Below are positions 48,474-58,057 of a stretch of 64,000 bases of DNA, in pieces. The DNA comes from Cellulomonas phragmiteti. GTDB lineage: Bacteria > Actinomycetota > Actinomycetes > Actinomycetales > Cellulomonadaceae. The position numbers and the translations under genes were made by a program. A model generated the notes under the pieces. It was not told the DNA's origin. It ran no database searches and saw only the letters and a program-made list of their open reading frames with translations. The DNA lies in assembly GCF_016862775.1 (NCBI RefSeq), contig NZ_BONP01000002.1, positions 248,001 through 312,000 of the forward strand, written 5' to 3'. Position 1 is the stretch's first letter, and each line of letters opens with the position of its first letter.

Positions 48474-49718
48474 TCAGCCGACGCAGACGCCCTCCCCGCG
48501 GTACGTCGGCACGGTCGCCTCGACCTGCTCCCCGCGCACGAGGTGCACGTGCGCGAAGCGCTCCATGACCTCACCGGCCTTGGCGTGCCGGAACCACACG
48601 CGGTCGCCGACCCGCAGGTCCGCACGCGCGGGGACGCGCAGCGGCGTCTGGACCTCGCCGGCGCCCTCGCGCGGGGCGAGGCGCAGCCCGGTGGGCCACA
48701 CGGGCCGGGGCAGGCGGCTCGGCGTGGCCGGTCCCGACGCGACGTACCCGCCCCCGAACACCGTCGCCCACCCCTCGCCGGGGACGCGGACGACGTCGAG
48801 CCCGACGTACGCGGCCGGGCGGGCCTCGAAGGCGCGGTAGCCGTCGAAGAGCGTGGGGACGAACAGGCCGGAGCCGGCGGTCACCTCCGTGACGGCGGGC
48901 GCCGCCGCGCTCACCTCGAGCGAGCCGGTCCCGCCGGAGTTGACGAGCTCGAGCGGGTGCCCGAGCACGGTGGCCACCGCGTCGACCACGTCCGCCCGCC
49001 GGCGCGCGAGCTCGCGCACCGACGCGGCCTTGACCAGCCGGACGGCGGCCGAGGTGTCCGGCAGGCCGGCGACCTGGGCCTCGTAGAACATGACGCCCCG
49101 CACGTCGAGCGACCCCCGCTGCCGGACCGCGACCGTGAGCGCGGCGGCGTCGTGGGCGGTGCGGACGGGTGACCGGCGCACCCCGAGGTGCACGGTGAGC
49201 GGACCACGTCCCACCCGCAGCGACGCGTCGACGTCCAGGCACACCCGCAGCCGACGGCCGTGGCGCCGCGCGGCGGCGGCGAGCAGGTCCGCCTGGACGG
49301 CGTCGTCGACCATGAACGTCACGGCACGGGCCGCGACGGAGTCGGCGGCGACGGCGTCGATCGCGGCGGTGTCGACGGTCGGGTACCCCAGCAGGACGTC
49401 GCGCACCCCGTGACCGACGAGCCACGACGCCTCGGCGGGGGCGTAGGCCATGACCCCGGCGAAGCCGGGGCGGGCCAGCACCTGCTCGAGCACGTGCCGC
49501 ACGCGCACCGACTTGCTCGCGACGCGGACCGGGGTCCCCCCGGCACGCCGCACGAGGTCGGCGGCGTTCGCCTCCAGGGCGTCCACGTCCACCACCACGA
49601 GCGGGGCCGACAGACCCGCCGTGGCGGCGTCGAGCCGCTGCCCCAGCGTGCGGGGGTGAGCCGCGGGGGCTCCGGCCGGCCCGTCCGCACCGGTGCGGTG
49701 AGCCGTGGGCGCCGTCAT
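48474..49718 (-). CDS. PLP-dependent amino acid aldolase/deaminase-like protein (alanine racemase fold, COG3616 type)
   Basis: A 414-residue fold-type III PLP enzyme. The N-terminal barrel starts APLVVVDVDALEANAADLVR and has PVRVASKSVRVRHVL with the PLP Lys (about residue 70); GVMFYEAQVAGLPD and ELVNSGGTGSLE provide cofactor contacts. The C-terminal D-serine dehydratase-like beta domain has VWFRHAKAGEVMERF. Relatives are annotated D-threonine aldolase, D-serine dehydratase or amino acid deaminase; the exact substrate is open. The ATG overlaps the TetR-gene stop (ATGA). It forms a divergent unit with the aldonolactone oxidase. Confidence 0.85.
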   Translation of the reverse strand: MTAPTAHRTGADGPAGAPAAHPRTLGQRLDAATAGLSAPLVVVDVDALEANAADLVRRAGGTPVRVASKSVRVRHVLEQVLARPGFAGVMAYAPAEASWLVGHGVRDVLLGYPTVDTAAIDAVAADSVAARAVTFMVDDAVQADLLAAAARRHGRRLRVCLDVDASLRVGRGPLTVHLGVRRSPVRTAHDAAALTVAVRQRGSLDVRGVMFYEAQVAGLPDTSAAVRLVKAASVRELARRRADVVDAVATVLGHPLELVNSGGTGSLEVSAAAPAVTEVTAGSGLFVPTLFDGYRAFEARPAAYVGLDVVRVPGEGWATVFGGGYVASGPATPSRLPRPVWPTGLRLAPREGAGEVQTPLRVPARADLRVGDRVWFRHAKAGEVMERFAHVHLVRGEQVEATVPTYRGEGVCVG

Positions 49719-50422
49719 GCCAGGGCAGTCACCCCGGACGTGACCGACGGGGAGACGAACGGGTGCACGTCGGCCCCGCGCTCCTCGTCCTCGTCGTCCG
49801 CGGCCGAGCCCAGGAGCGCGGCCTCGTCGAGCGGCACCGCGAGGGTCGAGAGGTGCTCGGCGAACAGGCGCAGGCCCTGGTAGGCCGCGTCCTCGTCCCC
49901 GTCGACCAGCCAGGCCAGCGAGAACCCGTCGATGGTGGCGATGATGGACCGCGCCACGATGTGCCGGGGCACCCGCCACACGACGCCCGCGGCGCGCTCG
50001 ACCTCCTCGAGGAAGCGCTCGGCCGCCGCCCAGCTGACGACGTACTGGTCGACGCCGACCTGCCGGAGCTCGGCGTGCCGCAGCGACGTGGTGGTCAGCT
50101 CGTAGGTCAGCAGCTGGGGGCCGCGTGTGGCGCGGATGTTCGACCACAGCTCCTGCAGCACGCCGAGGACGAGGTCGCGCACGGGCGCGGACTCCGGCAT
50201 CTCGGCGACGCCACGGCCCAGGTTGCGCTCGGTGATGGTGTGGGCCATCGCGCGGAGCAGCTCGTCCTTGTCGCGGAAGCAGTAGTGCACGACTCCCAGG
50301 GAGACACCCGCCTCGGCGGCGACGGCCCGCACGGTGGCGCCGTCGATCCCTTCACGCGTCGCCACGTTCAGCGCCGCCTCGATGAGCTGCTCGCGACGCT
50401 CGGCGACCGGCAGACGGTTCAT
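49715..50422 (-). CDS. TetR-family transcriptional regulator (BetI-like)
   Basis: A 235-residue repressor-type protein. The N-terminal helix-turn-helix (about 5-55) reads RREQLIEAALNVATREGIDG, then VRAVAAEAGVSLGVVHYCFRDKDELL, close to BetI. The helical ligand domain follows; the last 25 residues are acidic. ATG 50422 has GAGGAG seven bases upstream. An inverted repeat at 50512-50536 between this gene and the oxidase is a likely operator for both directions. Ligand unknown, presumably a substrate of the flanking enzymes. Confidence 0.9.
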   Translation of the reverse strand: MNRLPVAERREQLIEAALNVATREGIDGATVRAVAAEAGVSLGVVHYCFRDKDELLRAMAHTITERNLGRGVAEMPESAPVRDLVLGVLQELWSNIRATRGPQLLTYELTTTSLRHAELRQVGVDQYVVSWAAAERFLEEVERAAGVVWRVPRHIVARSIIATIDGFSLAWLVDGDEDAAYQGLRLFAEHLSTLAVPLDEAALLGSAADDEDEERGADVHPFVSPSVTSGVTALA

Positions 50423-50511
50423 TGCTCCTCCTCGTGGACGCGTCGCCGGCACACCCCCCCGGGTGCGGTCGACGCGTCTCCCGGGATCATCTCATCGTTT
50501 GTCGTGACGAT

Positions 50512-50536
50512 AGTCAAGGATTTCGCACACTTGACT
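50512..50536. promoter_or_regulatory. Inverted repeat AGTCAAG-N11-CTTGACT, candidate TetR operator and divergent promoter
   Basis: Perfect 7-base arms at 50512-50518 and 50530-50536. Each arm contains TTGACT facing outwards: on the minus strand TTGACT-N17-TGAGAT forms a promoter for the TetR gene, and on the plus strand TTGACT at 50531 points to the oxidase gene. Repressor binding would cover both -35 elements. Confidence 0.65.
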
Positions 50537-50565
50537 TGGACACACGCCCAGCCGATCGTGGGTCG

Positions 50566-51909
50566 ATGGGAGCACGTCGTCCCGGACCGACCGGGACCGC
50601 GCGGTGGGAGAACTGGGCACGGACCGAGCACGCCGATCCGTGCCGCGTCGCACGCCCCCGCGACCTCGAGGCGCTCGTCCGCGAGGTGCGGACCGCGACC
50701 GCCGACGGCACCCGGGTCCGCGCCGTCGGAGCCGGCCACTCCTTCACCGGTGCCGCGGTGACCGACGGCGTCCAGGTCCACCTCGACGCACTGGCCGGGG
50801 TCGAGCAGGTCGTCCCGCAGCCCGACGGGTCCGCGCTCGTGACCGTCGGCGCGGGGATCCGGCTCCGGGCGCTCAACGCGGGCCTCGCCGCGCGCGGCCT
50901 GGCGCTGCGCAACCTCGGCGACATCGACGTGCAGACGCTCGCGGGGGCGATCAGCACCGGCACCCACGGCACGGGAGCAGGCCTCGGCGGGCTCGCCACG
51001 CAGGTCGTCGGGTGCCGCCTGGTGACCGCGTCGGGCGACGTCGTCGAGGTCTCGGCCACCCAGGACCCGGACCTCTTCGAGCTCGCTCGGCTGGGCCTGG
51101 GGACGGCAGGCGTCCTCGCCGCCGTCACGCTGCACGCCGTGCCCGCGTTCCGGCTGCGCGCGCGCGAGGAGCCGATGGCGCTGCACGACGTGCTCGACGA
51201 CCTCGACCGGCTCGTCGACGACAACGAGCACTTCGAGTTCTTCTGGTTCCCGCACACCGACGGTGCCCTGACCAAGCGCAACAACCGCGTGACCGACGGG
51301 GACGAGCGACCCCTGTCGCCGCTGCGCCACCTCGTGGACGACGAGGTGCTGTCCAACGGCGTCTTCGAGCTGACCAACCGGCTCGCGGACGCGCGCCCCA
51401 CCCTCGTCCCCCGCCTCAACGCGATCGCCTGCCGCGCCCTCACCGCCCGCACCTACACCGGGGCGTCGGCCGACGTCTTCGTCGCGCGGCGCCGCGTCCG
51501 GTTCCGCGAGATGGAGTACGCGGTGCCCCGCGCGAGCGTGCCCGACGTGCTGCGCGAGGTCGACGCGTGGCTGCGCCGCACCGGCGAGCCGGTGCCGTTC
51601 CCGCTCGAGGTGCGGTTCGCCGCCGCCGACGACCTGTGGCTGTCGACCGCGCAGGGCCGGGCGACCGGGTACGTGGCGGTGCACCAGTACCACCGCATGC
51701 CCCACCGCCGGTACTTCGACGCGGTCGAGCGCATCGTCGCGCAGGTGGACGGCCGGCCGCACTGGGGCAAGCTGCACGGGCTCGACCACCACCGCCTGGC
51801 CGACCTGTACCCCCACCTGCCCGACGCGCAGCGGGTCCGCGCCCGCGTCGACCCGGCCGGCACCTTCCGCAACACCTACGTCGACCGCGTGCTCGGACCG
51901 GTGACCTGA
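50566..51909 (+). CDS. FAD-linked aldonolactone oxidase (D-arabinono-1,4-lactone oxidase family)
   Basis: A 447-residue VAO-type flavoprotein. RAVGAGHSFTGAAVTDGVQV and NLGDIDVQTLAGAISTGTHG bind FAD; the latter is the family hallmark. The C-terminal ALO domain has NEHFEFFWFPHTD, a REMEYAVPRA segment, VRFAAADDLWLS and PHWGKLHGLD. Members oxidise sugar lactones such as gulono- or arabinonolactone to ascorbate-like products, passing electrons to oxygen or another acceptor. The His that would carry covalent FAD in some homologues is at GHSF. ATG 50566 is near the start of the conserved region. Divergent from TetR. Confidence 0.9.
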   Translation: MGARRPGPTGTARWENWARTEHADPCRVARPRDLEALVREVRTATADGTRVRAVGAGHSFTGAAVTDGVQVHLDALAGVEQVVPQPDGSALVTVGAGIRLRALNAGLAARGLALRNLGDIDVQTLAGAISTGTHGTGAGLGGLATQVVGCRLVTASGDVVEVSATQDPDLFELARLGLGTAGVLAAVTLHAVPAFRLRAREEPMALHDVLDDLDRLVDDNEHFEFFWFPHTDGALTKRNNRVTDGDERPLSPLRHLVDDEVLSNGVFELTNRLADARPTLVPRLNAIACRALTARTYTGASADVFVARRRVRFREMEYAVPRASVPDVLREVDAWLRRTGEPVPFPLEVRFAAADDLWLSTAQGRATGYVAVHQYHRMPHRRYFDAVERIVAQVDGRPHWGKLHGLDHHRLADLYPHLPDAQRVRARVDPAGTFRNTYVDRVLGPVT

Positions 51910-51987
51910 GTCAGGCGCCGTCTTTTCAGGCGAACGAGCGACCCGGTCTTCGTGGTCTGTCACAGGGGCCCGCGTCAGGCTGGCCCG

Positions 51988-52932
51988 ATGGCTGACGTGG
52001 GGCGGGAGGTCGTGGCGAGCGCGCTCGGCGGACCGGAGGTGCTGCGGGTCCGCGAGGTCGAGCCGCGCGCGCCCGGTCCCGGTGAGGTGCAGATCCGGGT
52101 GCACGCGGCCGGCGTCAACCCCTGGGACTGGAAGTCGTACGCGCCGGGCGCCGGCGCACGACCACCGGTGCGGCTGGGCCTGGAGGTCGCGGGCGTGGTG
52201 CAGGCGGTCGGACCGGGCGTGCGGTGGTACTCCCCCGGTGACGAGGTCGTCGCCTGGCCGGTCACCGGCGGGTACGCCGACGTCGTGACGGCGCCCCACC
52301 AGGTGCTGGTGCGCCGGCCCGAGCGGCTCGACGTCGTGCAGGCCGCCGGGCTGCTCGCCGCGGGCGTGGCCGCCGCGCACGCCGTCGAGGCCACCGGGGT
52401 GGGCGACGACGACGTCGTGCTGGTGCACGGGGCGGCGGGCGGCGTGGGTCGCGCGGCGGTCCAGCTCGCCGTGCTGCGCGGCGCCCGGGTCGTGGCCACG
52501 GCCTCGGGCGGGTGGCACGACTGCCTGCGGCGCTTCGGGGCGGAGCCGGTCACCTACGGGCCGGGGCTGCTCGACCGCGTCCGGGAGGTCGAGGGGCGCG
52601 TCGGCCGGGTGAGCGTGGCCATCGACGCGGCCGGCTCCCCGGAGGCGCTGGACACCTCCGTGACGCTCGTCGCGGACCGGTCGCGCATCGCGACCCTGGT
52701 GGCGCTCGACCGCGCGGCCGACCTCGGGGTGCTGGCCCTGGGGCACGGCGCCGGCGCCGACCCCGGTACCGACGTCCGGGACGCCGCGCGCAGCCAGCTC
52801 GCCGCCCTCGCGGCGGACGGCTCGCTCGACGTGCTGGTCAGCGGGACGTACCCGCTCGAGGAGGCCGCGGCCGCGCACGTGCGCAGCCGCGAGGGTCACG
52901 CGGGCGGGAAGCTGGTGCTGCTCACCCGCTGA
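51988..52932 (+). CDS. NADPH:quinone reductase-like zinc-free MDR oxidoreductase
   Basis: A 314-residue medium-chain dehydrogenase/reductase without zinc sites. Catalytic domain: EVQIRVHAAGVNPWDWKSY and LGLEVAGVVQAVGPGV; coenzyme domain: VLVHGAAGGVGRAAVQLA (GxGxxG-like, AAGGVG), then ATASGGWHDCLRRFGAE. The family reduces quinones or activated enones with NADPH. ATG 51988 is chosen over an upstream codon because conservation begins there. It follows the oxidase gene by 78 bases on the same strand; co-transcription is possible but not shown. Confidence 0.88.
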   Translation: MADVGREVVASALGGPEVLRVREVEPRAPGPGEVQIRVHAAGVNPWDWKSYAPGAGARPPVRLGLEVAGVVQAVGPGVRWYSPGDEVVAWPVTGGYADVVTAPHQVLVRRPERLDVVQAAGLLAAGVAAAHAVEATGVGDDDVVLVHGAAGGVGRAAVQLAVLRGARVVATASGGWHDCLRRFGAEPVTYGPGLLDRVREVEGRVGRVSVAIDAAGSPEALDTSVTLVADRSRIATLVALDRAADLGVLALGHGAGADPGTDVRDAARSQLAALAADGSLDVLVSGTYPLEEAAAAHVRSREGHAGGKLVLLTR

Positions 52933-53200
52933 CGTCGGGCCGGCTCCCCGTCACGCGCGGGTGGCTCCCGGTCACGGGCGGCCACAGGTCGTCCGGCGGC
53001 GCCAGCGGCAGCGCCGGACGAGCGCGGTCGTCGACCTGCTGCAGGCCCGCGAAGGTGGCCTCCAGCGTCTCGAGGGCCACGCGGTTGCGCTGGCGGACGG
53101 GTGGGGTCGTCGCGCGCTGCGGCAGCCCGTGCCGACCGGTCGCAGGCGCCGGGGCGCCACGCCCGAGCGGGCGCTCGCTGTCGGTCGATGGTGCAGTCAC
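52922..53200 (-). CDS. Small hypothetical protein
   Basis: A possible 92-residue protein of unknown function, GTG start at 53200. It is Arg/Pro-rich; the segment NRVALETLEATFAGLQQVDD looks like a normal amphipathic helix and supports real coding. No domain is recognised. The end overlaps the MDR gene by 11 bases, tail to tail. It could also be non-coding. Confidence 0.4.
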   Translation of the reverse strand: MTAPSTDSERPLGRGAPAPATGRHGLPQRATTPPVRQRNRVALETLEATFAGLQQVDDRARPALPLAPPDDLWPPVTGSHPRVTGSRPDVSG

Positions 53201-53428
53201 GTGGACGGACGGTACCGGCGTTTCGTCCGGATCGCGAAGGACGACCCTCCTGCGGCCGCGTGACTTTCGGGACGGATGCCGACAGTTCACCCGCGCGAGT
53301 GGTCGCGTGCCCACATCGTGACACGCGCCACCCGGGGCGTGGTCGTGCGGGCCCGCACGGCCGAGCTCGCCCTGGGCAGCCCGGTCGTCGGGGCGTGCTG
53401 CTCGGCAGCACCCGCCGTCGGGGCGGGG

Positions 53429-53917
53429 TCAGGCCTCGTCGAGAGTGATGAGCGCGGTCGCGATGGCCGCGACGCCCTCACCGCGGCCCGTCAGACCCAG
53501 CCCGTCGGTCGTCGTCGCGCCGACCGTGACGGTCGCCCCGCACGCCATGGACAGCACCGCCTGCGCCTCGATGCGGCGCGGGCCGAGCTTGGGCCGGTTG
53601 CCGACCACCTGCACCGCGACGTTGCCGATGGTGAACCCGGCGGCGCGCACCCGGCGTGCGGCCTCCGCCAGCAGCGCCGCCCCCGAGGCCCCGGCCCACC
53701 GGGGGTCGTCCGTGCCGAACTGCAGGCCCAGGTCGCCGAGGCCCGCCGCGGACAGCAGGGCGTCCGCGGCGGCGTGCGCGGCGACGTCCGCGTCGGAGTG
53801 CCCGGCCAGCGGGCGCTCCCCGGGCCACTCCAGGCCGGCGAGGTGCAGGACCGCGTCCGGAGCAGGGTCCGGGTCGTAGGCGTGCACGTCGATGCCCATG
53901 CCGGTGCGCAGGTTCAC
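53429..53917 (-). CDS. ispF: 2-C-methyl-D-erythritol 2,4-cyclodiphosphate synthase (IspF)
   Basis: A 162-residue enzyme of the MEP isoprenoid pathway. It has [10 protein letters not shown] with the metal-binding Asp and His, [19 protein letters not shown] with the HSDAD motif, [19 protein letters not shown], and [22 protein letters not shown] near the end. All zinc ligands and the CDP-binding Thr are visible. GTG start overlaps the ispD stop (GTGA). Confidence 0.97.
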   Translation of the reverse strand: MNLRTGMGIDVHAYDPDPAPDAVLHLAGLEWPGERPLAGHSDADVAAHAAADALLSAAGLGDLGLQFGTDDPRWAGASGAALLAEAARRVRAAGFTIGNVAVQVVGNRPKLGPRRIEAQAVLSMACGATVTVGATTTDGLGLTGRGEGVAAIATALITLDEA

Positions 53918-54657
53918 GCGGTGGCTCCTGTCGTCAGGGCCTGCGCGACCAGCAGGTCGCGGGCCGTCGTCACCTTCGCCGCACGCTCGTCACCCGGCAC
54001 CACCCACACCGCGACGCCCGCCGCCTCGACGAGCGCCGCGTCGTCCGACGCCGCCGTCGCCTCGTGCGCGCCGCGTCCCGAGCCGACCGCGTGCGCGCGC
54101 TCGAGGACGTGACGGTCGAAGCCCTGCGGGGTCTGCACGGCCACGAGGTCCGCACGGGGCACCGTCTCCACCACGGGCCGCCCGGTGGCGTCCCCCGCGC
54201 CCACCCGCTTGACCGTGTCCACCACGGGCAGCCCCGGCACCACGGCCGCGTGGCCGGCGCGCACCGCGTCCACGACCCGCGCGACCAGCCCCGGCGGGGC
54301 GAACGGTCGCGCCGCGTCGTGCACGAGCACGACGTCGACGTCGTCGGCCAGCTCCGCGAGGCCGGCGGCGACCGACTCTTGGCGGGTGCGGCCCCCGCCC
54401 ACGACGTCGAGCCGGACGTCCGCGCCGGACGCCTCGACCACGTCGCCCAGCAGCGCCGCGACCGCGTCGAGGTGGGCGGCGGGCGCGGTGACGACGAGCT
54501 GGGCGATCGCGGACCCGTCGGCGGCCCGTGCCGCGAGCAGGGACCGGGCCGCGTGCGCGACGAGCGGCTCCCCCGCGACCGGGACGACCGCCTTCGGCAG
54601 GTCGAGGCCGAGACGTGAGCCGCTCCCGGCGGCGGTGAGGACGGCAGCGATGGTCAT
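53914..54657 (-). CDS. ispD: 2-C-methyl-D-erythritol 4-phosphate cytidylyltransferase (IspD)
   Basis: A 247-residue cytidylyltransferase. The CTP-binding loop [24 protein letters not shown] has the catalytic Arg and Lys ([11 protein letters not shown]); [46 protein letters not shown] and [15 protein letters not shown] are the other family motifs. ATG 54657 is set by the family N-terminus. It sits between carD and ispF, as in many actinobacteria, and precedes ispF with a four-base overlap. Confidence 0.96.
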   Translation of the reverse strand: MTIAAVLTAAGSGSRLGLDLPKAVVPVAGEPLVAHAARSLLAARAADGSAIAQLVVTAPAAHLDAVAALLGDVVEASGADVRLDVVGGGRTRQESVAAGLAELADDVDVVLVHDAARPFAPPGLVARVVDAVRAGHAAVVPGLPVVDTVKRVGAGDATGRPVVETVPRADLVAVQTPQGFDRHVLERAHAVGSGRGAHEATAASDDAALVEAAGVAVWVVPGDERAAKVTTARDLLVAQALTTGATA

Positions 54658-54748
54658 GTGCGCATCGTGCACCGTGGCGGCTCCTGCCCGCCCGCCCGAC
54701 ACAGCAGACGGCCCGGACGTCGTACGTCCGGACCGTCGTGCGTGCGGG

Positions 54749-55231
54749 TCAGGAGGCGAGGACCTCGTCGAGGATGGCCTCGGCCTTGTCCTCCTCGGTC
54801 TTCTCGGCGAGCGCGAGCTCCGAGACGAGGATCTGACGAGCCTTGGCGAGCATGCGCTTCTCGCCCGCGGACAGGCCGCGGTCGGCGTCGCGGCGCGACA
54901 GGTCGCGGACGACCTCCGCCACCTTGATGACGTCGCCGGACTGCAGCTTCTCGAGGTTGGCCTTGTAGCGACGCGACCAGTTGGTCGGCTCCTCGGTGTA
55001 CGGGGCGCGCAGCACCTCGAACACGCGGTCGAGACCTTCCTGGCCGACGACGTCACGGACACCCACGAGATCGACGTTCTCCGCCGGCACCTCGATCGTC
55101 AGGTCACCGTGGGCGACCTTGAGCTTGAGGTAGAGCTTCTCCTCGCCCCGGATGGTCCGGCTCTTGATCTCTTCGATCTTGGCTGCACCGTGGTGCGGGT
55201 AGACGACGGTCTCCCCAACAGTGAAAGTCAT
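54749..55231 (-). CDS. carD: CarD-family RNA polymerase-binding transcription factor
   Basis: A 160-residue essential actinobacterial regulator that stabilises RNA polymerase open complexes. N-terminal RNAP-interaction domain: [20 protein letters not shown] through the [19 protein letters not shown] segment; C-terminal helical DNA-binding domain with [19 protein letters not shown] (the Trp that contacts the -10 upstream fork) and [24 protein letters not shown] 55231 has AAAGGGG nine bases upstream. A TACCAT element at 55263-55268 (minus strand) may be its -10 box. Confidence 0.97.
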   Translation of the reverse strand: MTFTVGETVVYPHHGAAKIEEIKSRTIRGEEKLYLKLKVAHGDLTIEVPAENVDLVGVRDVVGQEGLDRVFEVLRAPYTEEPTNWSRRYKANLEKLQSGDVIKVAEVVRDLSRRDADRGLSAGEKRMLAKARQILVSELALAEKTEEDKAEAILDEVLAS

Positions 55232-55493
55232 CTGTCGGTGTCCCCTTTCGCAGACGTGTATGGTATCACGCCCCCCTCCTGCGGAACCCGGCGGTCCGGG
55301 AGCGTCCGTGCTGGTCAGCGGCGGGTCGGGCCCGTCGGCGCCCCGCGTCGCCGGCCACGACCGCCGCCGCGAGCCGCCCGACGGTAGGCTGACCTGCGGC
55401 TCCCCTGCCTCCGACCGGCCACCGGCCCGGGTGCGGGCAGCCCACCCACCCGCACCCGCCGCCCCGGCGCGCGAGACCGAGCAGGAGCCCTTC

Positions 55494-56075
55494 GTGACCC
55501 GCCTCCGCCCCCGTCCCTCCCGGGCCGCCGTCGCCGGCCTGGTCGCCGCCGCCGCGCTCGCCCTGACCGGCTGCTCGGCGACCAACCCGATCACGACGCT
55601 CGGGGAGTACGACGCGTCCGACGGTGCCGGCGTCTCCGTGGGCGGTGTGCGCGCCCTCAACCTGCTGGTCGTCTCCGCCGGCGAGGGCGAGCCGGGAGCG
55701 CTCAGCGGCGCGCTGACCAACCGCTCCGCGGACGACGAGGAGGTCACGCTGACCGTGGCCGGGGGCGAGCCCGTCGAGATCGCCGTCGCCGGCGGCTCCA
55801 GCGTGCTGCTGGGCGTCACCGACGGCCCCGCGCGCTACGCGACCACCGACGTGCCCGTCGCGGCCGTCGACACCGCGCCGGGCGGTCTGACGTCCGTCAC
55901 GATCACCACGTCCGGCGGCGGCACCGTCGAGCTGCGCATCCCCGTGCTCGACGGCACGCTGCCCGAGTACGCCCCGCTGCTGGAGGCCGTCACCGAGGGC
56001 GCCGCCGCGACCCCGTCCCCCGCCGCCACCCGGGACGCGTCCGCGCCCGAGGGCGAGGAGACGCAGGAGGACTGA
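55494..56075 (+). CDS. Hypothetical lipoprotein
   Basis: A 193-residue exported lipoprotein. Signal peptide with Arg-rich start and lipobox LALTGCS (lipidated Cys about residue 27). The mature part is beta-rich and reads like an immunoglobulin-like fold ([56 protein letters not shown]), with an acidic Thr/Pro-rich tail. It resembles copper-chaperone-like or DNA-modulation lipoproteins found next to carD/pst genes, but lacks Met/His copper motifs, so I assign no function. GTG 55494 with AGGAG eight bases upstream. Confidence 0.8.
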   Translation: MTRLRPRPSRAAVAGLVAAAALALTGCSATNPITTLGEYDASDGAGVSVGGVRALNLLVVSAGEGEPGALSGALTNRSADDEEVTLTVAGGEPVEIAVAGGSSVLLGVTDGPARYATTDVPVAAVDTAPGGLTSVTITTSGGGTVELRIPVLDGTLPEYAPLLEAVTEGAAATPSPAATRDASAPEGEETQED

Positions 56076-56093
56076 CACCGTCCGCACGTGCGA

Positions 56094-56124
56094 GGGGCCG
56101 ACCACCCGGCGGGTGGTCGGCCCC
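56094..56124. terminator. Perfect hairpin terminator between convergent lipoprotein and pstB genes
   Basis: GGGGCCGACCACCC (56094-56107) and GGGTGGTCGGCCCC (56111-56124) pair over 14 bases with a three-base loop. It serves both strands. Confidence 0.88.
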
Positions 56125-56145
56125 TGGCGCGTCGGGAGGTCGACG

Positions 56146-56925
56146 TCAGCCGAACCGGCCCGAGATGTAGTCCTCCGTGGCCTGCTCGCGCGGCGAGGAG
56201 AACATCGTCGCGGTGTCGTCCATCTCGATGAGCCGGCCGGGCTTGCCGGTGCCCGCGATGTTGAAGAACGCGGTCCGGTCGGACACCCGCGCCGCCTGCT
56301 GCATGTTGTGGGTGACGATGACGATCGTGTAGTCGCTCTTGAGCTCGGCGATGAGGTCCTCGATCGCGAGCGTCGAGATCGGGTCGAGCGCCGAGCAGGG
56401 CTCGTCCATGAGCAGGACCTGCGGCTTGACGGCGATGGCACGCGCGATGCACAGCCGCTGCTGCTGCCCGCCCGAGAGGCTCGACCCGGGCAGCGCGAGG
56501 CGGTCCTTGACCTCGTTCCACAGGTTCGCACCGCGCAGGGACTGCTCGATGAGATCCTGCTGCGCGTCCTTCGGCATGCGGCGGTTGTTCAGCCGGACGC
56601 CGGCCAGCACGTTGTCCGCGATGGACATCGTCGGGAACGGGTTGGGGCGCTGGAACACCATGCCGATCTGACGGCGCACGGTGACCGGGTCGACGTCCGC
56701 GCCGTAGAGGTCCTGGCCGTCCATGAGCGCCTTGCCCGTCACGCGGGCGCCGGGGATGACCTCGTGCATGCGGTTGAGGGTCCGCAGGAACGTCGACTTG
56801 CCGCAGCCCGACGGACCGATCAGCGCGGTCGCCTGCCGGGGCTCGATGGCCATCGTGACGCCCTCGACGGCGAGGAAGTCGCCGTAGTAGACGTCGAGGT
56901 CGGCGACGTCGATGCGCTTGGACAT
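56146..56925 (-). CDS. pstB: Phosphate ABC transporter ATPase PstB
   Basis: A 259-residue ABC ATPase. Walker [22 protein letters not shown]-loop [14 protein letters not shown] (PstB hallmark), signature [15 protein letters not shown], Walker [14 protein letters not shown] and the switch His in VTHNMQQA. It powers high-affinity phosphate uptake through PstC/PstA. Last gene of pstSCAB, 37 bases after pstA; ATG 56925 follows GGAGGG. Confidence 0.97.
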   Translation of the reverse strand: MSKRIDVADLDVYYGDFLAVEGVTMAIEPRQATALIGPSGCGKSTFLRTLNRMHEVIPGARVTGKALMDGQDLYGADVDPVTVRRQIGMVFQRPNPFPTMSIADNVLAGVRLNNRRMPKDAQQDLIEQSLRGANLWNEVKDRLALPGSSLSGGQQQRLCIARAIAVKPQVLLMDEPCSALDPISTLAIEDLIAELKSDYTIVIVTHNMQQAARVSDRTAFFNIAGTGKPGRLIEMDDTATMFSSPREQATEDYISGRFG

Positions 56926-56962
56926 GGGCGCGAGCCCTCCTTCGGTCGGTGCGGGCCCGCGG

Positions 56963-58057
56963 TCAGCGGGCGCCCCGCGGGGCGAACCAGCGGCTGATGA
57001 GCCGGGCCACGAGGTTGAGGATCATGACGATGAGGATGAGGGTGAGGGCGGCCGCCCAGGCCCGGTCGATGCCGGCGCCGCCGGACTCGTACTGGCGGTA
57101 CGCGAACACCGGCAGCGTGGCCATGCGGCCGTCGAACAGGTCCCAGTTGACGCGCGTCACCATGCCCACGGTCAGCAGCAGCGGCGCGGTCTCGCCGATG
57201 ACCCGCGCCACCGACAGCATGACACCGGTGACGATGCCGGCCACCGCCGTGCGCAGGACGACCTTGATGATCGTCAGCCACTTCGGCACGCCGAGCGCGT
57301 AGGCCGCCTCGCGCAGCTCGTTGGGCACCAGCCGCAGCATCTCCTCGACCGACCGGATGACGACCGGCGTCATGAGCAGCGCCAGCGCCACGGCGCCCAT
57401 GATGCCGGCACGGAACGCCGGGCCCAGGAGCAGCGTGAACAGCGCGAAGGCGAACAGGCCGGCGACGATCGAGGGGATCCCGGTCATGACGTCCACGAGG
57501 AACGTGATGCCGCGCGCCAGCGGACCGCGCCCGTACTCCACGAGGTAGATCGCGGTGAGCAGCCCCACGGGCACCGAGATCGCCGCGGCGGCGGCCGTGA
57601 TGAGCAGCGTCCCGACGATCGCGTGCTGGATGCCGCCCTCGCTCATGTCGCCGAAGATCCCGAGCATGTCGGTCGTGAGGAACGTCCAGCTGAACGCCCC
57701 CGCGCCGCGGGTCACCACCAGCAGCAGGAGCGACACCAGCGGGATCAGCGCGAGCAGGAACGCCCCCGTGACCAGGGTCGTGGCGAGGCGGTCGGCGGCA
57801 CGGCGCGGCCCCTCGACGACGCGCGACGTCACACCGGAGGAGAGGACGAACAGCGCGGCGCCGAGCGCGACGACGCCGGCGACCCCGGGCAACCCTCCGC
57901 CCGCGACGAGCAGGACGAGGAACGCCACCACGAGGGACCCGGAGGCGAACGCCCACGTGCTCCACCGGGGCAGGCGGCGGTACGCGTCGCTCGCGAGCAG
58001 CGACGACGTCGGGGACGGGGTGGGGGTCGGCGTGGGGGCCGGGGCGGCGGCGGTCAT
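56963..58057 (-). CDS. pstA: Phosphate ABC transporter permease PstA
   Basis: A 364-residue permease. After a Pro/Thr-rich start and two extra N-terminal helices (about 38-75) comes the usual PstA core of six helices, with [34 protein letters not shown] and the EAA loop [22 protein letters not shown]. The N-terminal extension makes it longer than E. coli PstA (296). ATG 58057 shares one base with the pstC stop (TGATG). Confidence 0.95.
   Translation of the reverse strand: MTAAAPAPTPTPTPSPTSSLLASDAYRRLPRWSTWAFASGSLVVAFLVLLVAGGGLPGVAGVVALGAALFVLSSGVTSRVVEGPRRAADRLATTLVTGAFLLALIPLVSLLLLVVTRGAGAFSWTFLTTDMLGIFGDMSEGGIQHAIVGTLLITAAAAAISVPVGLLTAIYLVEYGRGPLARGITFLVDVMTGIPSIVAGLFAFALFTLLLGPAFRAGIMGAVALALLMTPVVIRSVEEMLRLVPNELREAAYALGVPKWLTIIKVVLRTAVAGIVTGVMLSVARVIGETAPLLLTVGMVTRVNWDLFDGRMATLPVFAYRQYESGGAGIDRAWAAALTLILIVMILNLVARLISRWFAPRGAR

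Noticed and set aside
53276..54112. Plus-strand open frame opposite ispF and ispD
   Set aside because: Low-complexity antisense translation; the minus-strand genes carry all family motifs.
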